A DNA stretch of 38,850 nucleotides from Rhodospirillaceae bacterium UBA6608 (GTDB lineage Bacteria > Pseudomonadota > Alphaproteobacteria > Rhodospirillales_A > Casp-alpha2). Shown here piece by piece: positions 33,473 to 38,850 of the stretch. The translations under genes were made by a program, and so were the position numbers. Positions within the stretch are counted from its first letter, which is position 1. Each line of letters starts with the position of its first letter. The notes beneath the pieces were generated by a model. It saw only the letters and a program-made list of their open reading frames with translations, did not search any database and had not been told where the DNA came from. Where the stretch lies: NCBI GenBank assembly GCA_002433335.1, contig DJHY01000223.1, positions 1-38,850 of the forward strand, given 5' to 3'.

Positions 33473-34639
33473 ATGACGAAACCGTTCTACCGCTGTTCTT
33501 CATGCCTTCTCCCGAACACCAAACCCGACCTGCATTTCGAAGGCGATACCTGCCTGGCCTGTAAGTTCCAGCGCCATCAGGATCACACCGTCGATTGGGA
33601 TGCACGGCGCAAGGAGTTCGACGAACTGCTCGGTTCGCTCAAACGTTCCGACAGTGAATACGACTGCCTGGTAGCAGTCAGCGGCGGCAAGGACAGCGTC
33701 TATCAGGCCTATCTGACCACGCAGGTCGCCGGCCTGAAGCCGTTGCTGGTTTCGTTCGAGCCGTCTTATCCGACCGAAGTCGGACGCCAGAACCTCTCCG
33801 TCATGACCGATGCCTTCAATGCGGACCTGCTGCAGTTGAAGAAATCGAGCACCTACAGAAAGCTGGCCCGGGCCGGATTCGATCTGGTCGGCGATCACGA
33901 ATGGCCGAACCATGTCGGGATTTTCTGCTGGCCGGTGCAGATGGCGGTGAAACTGCGGATTCCGACCATCTTCTATGGCGAGCCGGGCGGCTATATCGGA
34001 TTGGGCCGGTGGGAGAAGATCGAATCGGAAAAAACGGTCACCCGCGAACACATCGAGCAATACGTCGGCATGAACGGCCTGCGGTTGAGCGACATCCTCG
34101 ACATCGATCCTACAATCAGTAAGAAAGACGTCATTCCCTACGTCTACCCTTCGGAAGAGGAACTCGGCCAACATGAGATCACGGCCTACAACCTCGGCCA
34201 TTTCTTCCATTGGGATACGCAGCGCAATATTCGGTTGATCAAAAAGTTCGGCTGGCAGACCGCGCCGGAACGCACCGAAATGGATTTCGGCAACTGGGAA
34301 AGCATCGATTGCGGTTTCATGCCGATGCACCAGTATTTCAAGTTCATCAAATACGGATACTCTCGCGCCACCGACCATGCGTCCTATGAACTTCGCCATG
34401 GACGCCTCAGCAAGCGCCAGGCCATCGAATACATCATGGAATACGATTGGCCCCTGCCGACCCGCTATTTCGAAGAGTTCCTTGAGTTCTTGAGCATCGA
34501 CGAAGACTATTTCTTCAAAACCGTGGATCGGTTCGCCAACCCCCTGTTGTTCGAGGTCGACAATAAGAACGACTTCGTCCGAGCCTGGGACAACAACCTG
34601 GTTCTCAAAGACATCTGGTTCGAAAGCCTGAAAGCCTAA
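33473..34639 (+). CDS. pseA: N-acetyl sugar amidotransferase (PseA/WbpG family)
   Basis: A 388-residue ATP-dependent amidotransferase. The N-terminus carries two zinc-knuckle-like pairs (CSSC at 8-11, CLAC at 27-30); the PP-loop ATP-pyrophosphatase motif is SGGKDS at 70-75. TRVT-like repeats are absent, but the remainder (TIFYGEPGGYIGLGRWEK, GQHEITAYNLGHFF) is typical of WbpG/PseA proteins, which convert an N-acetyl group on a sugar to an acetamidino group. Ammonia comes from a HisH/HisF-like pair, encoded directly downstream. This makes Pse5Ac7Am or an acetamidino sugar the likely product. A 124-base gap precedes it. Confidence 0.9.
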   Translation: MTKPFYRCSSCLLPNTKPDLHFEGDTCLACKFQRHQDHTVDWDARRKEFDELLGSLKRSDSEYDCLVAVSGGKDSVYQAYLTTQVAGLKPLLVSFEPSYPTEVGRQNLSVMTDAFNADLLQLKKSSTYRKLARAGFDLVGDHEWPNHVGIFCWPVQMAVKLRIPTIFYGEPGGYIGLGRWEKIESEKTVTREHIEQYVGMNGLRLSDILDIDPTISKKDVIPYVYPSEEELGQHEITAYNLGHFFHWDTQRNIRLIKKFGWQTAPERTEMDFGNWESIDCGFMPMHQYFKFIKYGYSRATDHASYELRHGRLSKRQAIEYIMEYDWPLPTRYFEEFLEFLSIDEDYFFKTVDRFANPLLFEVDNKNDFVRAWDNNLVLKDIWFESLKA

Positions 34640-34649
34640 GCAGGCGCGA

Positions 34650-35255
34650 ATGATCGGCCTCATCAATCTGGGGATCAACAACCTGTACTCTGTGGAGCGC
34701 GTGCTCCGCAGCGTCGGCGTTGCCTATGAGACCAAGCTGCGGGACGACCTGAGCGCCTATGACAAGCTGGTGTTGCCGGGGGTCGGTGCTTTTACCGCCG
34801 CCATGGACAATATCCGGGAGCAACGGCTCGATACGCGTATCAAGGATTTCGTCGACCAAGGCGGCAGCCTGTTCGGTATCTGTCTTGGAATGCAGCTGTT
34901 GTTTTCGACAAGCATCGAAGGCGGCCAGGACGTATCTGGGCTGGGCTTGATCCCGGGTCGGGTGACCCGGCTGGCGGAAACCGATGCCTGCCGACTTCCT
35001 CATATCGGCTGGAACGAAGTGATCCAAACAACGCCGTCCAAGATCTTCAATGACGTCCCGTCCGGTGGGCATTTTTATTTTCAACATTCCTTTGCCGTGC
35101 GCCCAGAAGATCCGAACGTCATCATTGCCGAAAGCGTCCATAGCGAACGCTTCCCCTGCGCCGTGCAGTCGGGAACCGTTTTCGGGGTGCAGTTCCATCC
35201 TGAGAAAAGCTACCAGAACGGCTTCAACCTGATGCAGGCCTTCCTGCGGTCGTAA
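34650..35255 (+). CDS. hisH: HisH-like glutamine amidotransferase of acetamidino-sugar synthesis
   Basis: A 201-residue class I glutamine amidotransferase. The nucleophile is C78 in GICLGMQLLF, with H183 and E185 in GVQFHPEKS; FGVQFHPEKS and the LPGVGAFTAAM block are HisH hallmarks. It would release ammonia from glutamine to the HisF-like partner encoded 4 bases downstream. Because no other his gene is present and it follows the PseA/WbpG gene, it is a WbpG-associated paralogue, not histidine synthesis. The order PseA-HisH-HisF matches the Campylobacter jejuni and Pseudomonas aeruginosa acetamidino-sugar modules. Confidence 0.9.
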   Translation: MIGLINLGINNLYSVERVLRSVGVAYETKLRDDLSAYDKLVLPGVGAFTAAMDNIREQRLDTRIKDFVDQGGSLFGICLGMQLLFSTSIEGGQDVSGLGLIPGRVTRLAETDACRLPHIGWNEVIQTTPSKIFNDVPSGGHFYFQHSFAVRPEDPNVIIAESVHSERFPCAVQSGTVFGVQFHPEKSYQNGFNLMQAFLRS

Positions 35256-35259
35256 CCGA

Positions 35260-36003
35260 ATGCTCACCAAACGCATCATTCCGATCGTCCAAGTCCGGAA
35301 TTACCAGATCGTCAAAAGCCGCCGGTTCGGCGACTATCGGGTTTTCGGCAACTTCGAACAGACCGTCGCCGTCTATAACGGACGGCGCGTCGATGAGCTT
35401 GTCATCGTCGATATCGATGCGTCAAAAACAGAGGCAAAGCCGGACACGCGCATTCTGAAATTCCTATCGCGCGATCTGGATATTCCGCTGACCTATGGCG
35501 GCGGCGTCACCGATCTGACCGATATCGAAAACTGCCTCGCCAATGGATGCGACCGCATTGCACTCAACAACATCACATTGAGCAGCCTGGATATGGTCGC
35601 CAAGGCCGTCGCGGTCTTCGGCTCTCAATGCATCGTCGGTTCGGTCGACTACAGCTATGTCGATGGCGTCCCCATGGTGTTCAGCCATGTCGAGAACGAA
35701 CCGATTGCGAAAAGCCTGGAAACCCATCTTGAAGATCTGCAGAACGTCGGCATTGGCGAGCTGCTGCTGACCAGCGTCGATCACGACGGGATGATGAACG
35801 GGTACGATAGCCGATTGAAAGATTTCGTGGGCTCCGTCACGTCGCCGATCCTGATCAACGGCGGCTGCGGCACACCGGAGCATATTGCCGAGGTGGCGCC
35901 CGACTATGCCGGATGCTGCATGAGCAGTTTGTTCCAGTACTCGCAGTATGGCTATCGGGATATCAAGGATTTCCTCCGGGATAAGGGCATCCCAGTCCGG
36001 TGA
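35260..36003 (+). CDS. hisF: HisF-like ammonia-transfer partner (AglZ/HisF2 type)
   Basis: A 247-residue TIM-barrel protein of the HisF2/WbuZ group associated with acetamidino-sugar synthesis. RIIPIVQVRNYQIVKSRRF replaces the true HisF start, so the imidazole-glycerol-phosphate cyclase catalytic D11 is Q11, while the second catalytic acid D130 is retained (SVDYSYVDG). This substitution supports a role only in receiving ammonia from the HisH-like subunit and passing it to the amidotransferase. The start is 4 bases after the hisH stop; the stop forms a GTGA overlap with the next gene at 36000. Confidence 0.88.
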   Translation: MLTKRIIPIVQVRNYQIVKSRRFGDYRVFGNFEQTVAVYNGRRVDELVIVDIDASKTEAKPDTRILKFLSRDLDIPLTYGGGVTDLTDIENCLANGCDRIALNNITLSSLDMVAKAVAVFGSQCIVGSVDYSYVDGVPMVFSHVENEPIAKSLETHLEDLQNVGIGELLLTSVDHDGMMNGYDSRLKDFVGSVTSPILINGGCGTPEHIAEVAPDYAGCCMSSLFQYSQYGYRDIKDFLRDKGIPVR

Positions 36004-37934
36004 ACCGGATCGTATTTATCGAAAGGTTGGACCGCATAACCCTGCTGGTTGCCTTCGTGCACCGGCTGCTCGGTCGCTCTGTGTACTATAAGGAGCTAAC
36101 CCCAACCTTTAGAAAGCACGATTTCGTTGACCGGCTACGGCGATACGGGCTTTGCCCGCATAATTATCTCGGTCGACCTGGGTCATTGTATACGGACTAC
36201 CTGGACGCCCATGTCGCGGCCTCTAATAGCTGTCTGCAGAATACGCTGAAGCGCCATCCTCTGTATGAACGCACCCGCGCCATGTGGCCCGAGACGTCAC
36301 CTGATGTTATCGATCACGCGATGATGGCGTCGTTGTTCAACGACAACCATCTTGCCTACGGCTGTTCCAGCGTCCCCTTACTGCTTTCGCTGCCGGGTTC
36401 GAACGACGGTTCCACGCGCATCGTGGTCTACCCCTATACGGCCGCCGGATGTCTTTTGCTCGAAAGCCATTTCAGTGCGCGCGCCGAGGTTCGTGTTTCA
36501 TCCTGCCATGTCTATGTCCAAGGGGCCTGGGCGATCACCAAACGGCTGTTCCAACGGCTCGCCGCCAAGCTGCGCCTGGGGCGCAAGCCAACAACTGATC
36601 AAGCATCATCGGATCAGAAGCAACGGCGCCGACCGGTCGAGGCGACCCCCCCTTTCGCCGGCAAGGAGGTTTTATTTTTCCCCCACGTCAGCCTTCGGTA
36701 TTCCTCTTTCTTCAAGAAAACCTACCTATTTCAATATGAAGGTCCTGGATACGGTCGAGGTGACACTTGCGTAGTTTGGACCCAGGCCGGACGCGACCGC
36801 CTGTCCGAACGGTACATGGAACGATACGGCATAGCCTATATCGCGATCCCCGAGCGAACGTCCATCAGCCAGGCTTTGCACTTGATACGCGAAACCGTTC
36901 GCACCGGCGGCCTCCGCACCCTGGGGAACCTATTCGCGACCGTGGCCTTGGTTCGCTTTATCGTCCGCGTTTCCGTCGCGAAGCAATTCTTCGCTCAGTT
37001 CCAAGACGCTAAGGTCGCGCATGTTCATTATGACGCCCTGTTCCCGCCTCATCTGACCCTGGCCATGGAACTGAACGGCATTCATGTGGCGGCCCTTCAA
37101 GATCGCGTTTTTCAATACCGGTACTACCCGCACCTGTTCTATCGAACCTATTTCGTGGAAAATGAAACGACGGCGGCCAAAATGTGCCGTGATGCAGGTT
37201 ATCTGGCGCAGAAGTTCATTCCCATCGGCGTTCCCCGAATCGATCATGTCCGTTGCGATCGCCAACATGTGCGGGATCGAATCATGCGGTTGGCGGATGG
37301 CCGCCGGGTTGTCGTTTGTTTTGGCTTGTTTCCGATATCAGACGATGACGTCGGCATTTACGGCGAAGACGGAACGTCGGCCGAGAGCAACAAGGAATTC
37401 CTGGAAACCGTTCTTGATCTTGCAGGACGCGACCCCGGGTTCTTTTACTATCTGCGCCTCAAGGATACCGATTTCATCGCCCAAGGCTTCGAGCCGGCCC
37501 TGGTGGCCCGGTTGCGCGCGACCGACAATGTGTTTCTTGACTTGAATCTCAGGGCCACAGGCTCTTATGAACTGCTTGCCCTTGCAGACATCGTATTCGG
37601 TAAGTTGAGCATGATCATCGAAGAAGCCCGCGCCGCAGGCAAACCCGCATTCTATTATGATCCGGAAGGGTATGTCCGGGGCGTGGACTTCGTCGAAGAC
37701 CCGGATGCGGTGATCGCCGCTGACCGAAATAAGTTGTTCGAGATGATACAAAATCCGCAATCATATGCGGCGGCCAAGCAGCCGCAGGTGCGTGCCGGCA
37801 ATGACGGATACGAAGCAGTCCGACAAACCATCATGAATTTCAAACCGGACGGCCGCGGCTTTTCCGCTGCGACGCCGACCCTATCTTCATCACATTCCGC
37901 GAAAACCGAAGGCGATACGATATGGACGAACTGA
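36000..37934 (+). CDS. Large uncharacterised GT-B-like protein
   Basis: A 644-residue protein of unrecognised family. The N-terminal half (about residues 1-220) has no motif I know; residues about 200-215 are highly charged and may be a linker. The C-terminal third has features of GT-B fold transferases such as nonulosonate or capsule glycosyltransferases: VVVCFGLFPIS, FFYYLRLKDTD, then SYELLALADIVFGKLSMIIEEARAAGKPAFYYDPEG, which resembles the donor-binding 'E-A' region. Located between hisF and pseB, it could transfer a nonulosonic acid. GTG 36000 overlaps the hisF stop as GTGA, and its end overlaps pseB by 13 bases. Function is a guess. Confidence 0.6.
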   Translation: MNRIVFIERLDRITLLVAFVHRLLGRSVYYKELTPTFRKHDFVDRLRRYGLCPHNYLGRPGSLYTDYLDAHVAASNSCLQNTLKRHPLYERTRAMWPETSPDVIDHAMMASLFNDNHLAYGCSSVPLLLSLPGSNDGSTRIVVYPYTAAGCLLLESHFSARAEVRVSSCHVYVQGAWAITKRLFQRLAAKLRLGRKPTTDQASSDQKQRRRPVEATPPFAGKEVLFFPHVSLRYSSFFKKTYLFQYEGPGYGRGDTCVVWTQAGRDRLSERYMERYGIAYIAIPERTSISQALHLIRETVRTGGLRTLGNLFATVALVRFIVRVSVAKQFFAQFQDAKVAHVHYDALFPPHLTLAMELNGIHVAALQDRVFQYRYYPHLFYRTYFVENETTAAKMCRDAGYLAQKFIPIGVPRIDHVRCDRQHVRDRIMRLADGRRVVVCFGLFPISDDDVGIYGEDGTSAESNKEFLETVLDLAGRDPGFFYYLRLKDTDFIAQGFEPALVARLRATDNVFLDLNLRATGSYELLALADIVFGKLSMIIEEARAAGKPAFYYDPEGYVRGVDFVEDPDAVIAADRNKLFEMIQNPQSYAAAKQPQVRAGNDGYEAVRQTIMNFKPDGRGFSAATPTLSSSHSAKTEGDTIWTN

Positions 37935-38850
37935 ATGGCCGATCAATTCTGGTGACCGGCGGCACGGGCTCGTTTGGACGGGCTTTTGTTCAAGAAGCCT
38001 TGAAGCACAAAGAGCTCAACCGCTTGGTCGTCTATTCCCGCGACGAATTGAAGCAGTTCGAAATGGCGCAGGAGATCAAAACACCGCGTCTCCGCTATTT
38101 CATTGGCGACATCCGCGACGAAGACCGCTTGAAGCGGGCCTTGGTCGGCGTCGACACGATCGTGCATGCGGCTGCGATGAAGCAAGTGGTCGCCGCCGAA
38201 TACAATCCGATCGAATGCATCAAGACCAACGTCCTGGGTGCCGAGAACATCATCAACGCCGCGATCGATTGCGGCGTGAAGAACGTGATCGCCCTATCGA
38301 CGGACAAAGCGGTCAACCCCATCAATCTTTACGGCGCGACCAAGCTTTGCTCCGACAAGCTGTTTATCGCCGCCAACCATCTTGGCAGCAAGGGACCGAC
38401 GCGGTTCTCTGTGGTCCGCTACGGCAACGTCATGGGATCGCGGGGAAGCGTCATCCCGTTCTTCATGAAGATGCGCGATACAGGAAAACTTCCCATCACC
38501 GACCCGCGCATGACCCGCTTCTGGATTACCTTGGAACAGGGCGTGCGGTTCGTCATTCGCTCGCTGGCGATGATGAAAGGCGGCGAAGTCTTCGTGCCGA
38601 AAATTCCGTCGACCAAGGTTACCGACTTGGCCGATGCCATTGCACCTGAGTGCGAACAAGAAGTCGTCGGCATCCGCCCGGGCGAAAAAATTCACGAGGT
38701 CCTCGTCCCCAAAGACGAAGCCCGCCACACTTGGGAGTTCGAAGATTTCTACGTCATCCGACCCAGCCATCATATGTGGGCCGAGGACGACAAGGTTCTG
38801 TACGAGGGAAGCGCCGGGACGCCGGTCGATCCCACCTTCGAGTACTCGAG
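37922..38850 (+). CDS. pseB: UDP-N-acetylglucosamine 4,6-dehydratase (inverting) PseB, 3' partial
   Basis: The reading frame is open to the last base, so about 309 residues are visible and the 3' end is beyond the window. GRSILVTGGTGSFGRAFV, VYSRDELKQFEMA, HAAAMKQVVAAEYNP, STDKAVNPINLYGATK (the T-D-K triad with Y-x3-K) and VRYGNVMGSRGSVIPFF are typical of PseB/FlaA1. This enzyme makes the first pseudaminic acid intermediate by dehydration and C5 inversion of UDP-GlcNAc. It starts at ATG 37922 inside the end of the preceding gene. pseC, pseF and pseG are not seen and probably follow downstream. Confidence 0.94.
   Translation, partial: MDELNGRSILVTGGTGSFGRAFVQEALKHKELNRLVVYSRDELKQFEMAQEIKTPRLRYFIGDIRDEDRLKRALVGVDTIVHAAAMKQVVAAEYNPIECIKTNVLGAENIINAAIDCGVKNVIALSTDKAVNPINLYGATKLCSDKLFIAANHLGSKGPTRFSVVRYGNVMGSRGSVIPFFMKMRDTGKLPITDPRMTRFWITLEQGVRFVIRSLAMMKGGEVFVPKIPSTKVTDLADAIAPECEQEVVGIRPGEKIHEVLVPKDEARHTWEFEDFYVIRPSHHMWAEDDKVLYEGSAGTPVDPTFEYS

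Noticed and set aside
33500..34681. Minus-strand ORF of 393 codons antisense to the PseA-like gene
   Set aside because: A high-GC shadow of the sense frame; the sense protein has clear PP-loop and zinc motifs.
1..38850. CRISPR arrays, tRNA, rRNA, insertion sequences, transposases, phage genes
   Set aside because: No direct-repeat array, no cloverleaf-like or rRNA-like sequence and no recognisable mobile-element protein were seen on reading.

Overview
The window is a dense glycan-biosynthesis island from a Gram-negative bacterium of moderately high GC, about 60% judging by eye. Gene content and protein style suggest an alphaproteobacterium, perhaps Rhodospirillales-like, but no taxonomic marker, rRNA, tRNA or mobile element is present, so this is inference. 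Nearly all genes lie on the plus strand, with many 4-base stop/start overlaps. Both ends cut genes: an rmlB-like dehydratase on the left and pseB on the right.

Layout. (1) 1-3369: the 3' part of a dTDP-glucose 4,6-dehydratase-like gene, a small one-pass membrane protein with a HicB-like N-terminus, and a large multi-pass GT-C-like membrane protein. (2) 3370-3583: an intergenic region with a perfect 14-bp hairpin, probably a transcription boundary. (3) 3584-14449: a tightly coupled operon. It holds a GmhB-type phosphatase, a small transaldolase, two extended SDR epimerases, a bifunctional nucleotidylyltransferase/PfkB kinase with HldE's two activities in reversed order, a Gfo/Idh/MocA oxidoreductase, a nucleotide-sugar dehydrogenase homologue whose catalytic Cys is Asn, an SDR lacking YxxxK, a methyltransferase, another SDR and a TIGR04372-type glycosyltransferase. 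Together these look like a route to an unusual activated sugar, possibly heptose-derived. (4) 14510-24948: tailoring genes. These are an AT-richer methyltransferase, a two-subunit thiamine-diphosphate E1 alpha/beta pair without E2/E3, two NodU/CmcH carbamoyltransferases bracketing a TylF-like protein and an Fe(II)/2OG oxygenase, a sulfotransferase-like protein and a FemAB/GNAT-like acyltransferase. (5) 24994-30419: a predicted promoter and 24-codon leader ORF before a B12-binding radical SAM protein, a methyltransferase, the only minus-strand gene (an Fe(II)/2OG oxygenase fused to a Rieske domain) and a divergent FAD oxidoreductase. (6) 30436-38850: a DUF4910-type aminopeptidase-like protein, a PseH-like GNAT, PseI, the amidotransferase trio PseA/WbpG-HisH-HisF, a large GT-B-like protein and PseB (partial). 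This is a pseudaminic acid pathway with acetamidino modification, and its gene set resembles the Campylobacter jejuni flagellin-glycosylation locus.

Working model (inference): the locus builds a pseudaminate-type nonulosonic acid plus at least one further rare sugar. The products would then be methylated, carbamoylated, possibly sulfated, acylated, hydroxylated and two-carbon-branched, and attached to a surface glycan such as flagellin, LPS or capsule. The strongest candidates for new biochemistry are the oxygenase-Rieske fusion, the E1 alpha/beta pair in a sugar locus, the Cys-less nucleotide-sugar dehydrogenase, the reversed HldE fusion and the leader ORF coupled to the radical SAM gene.
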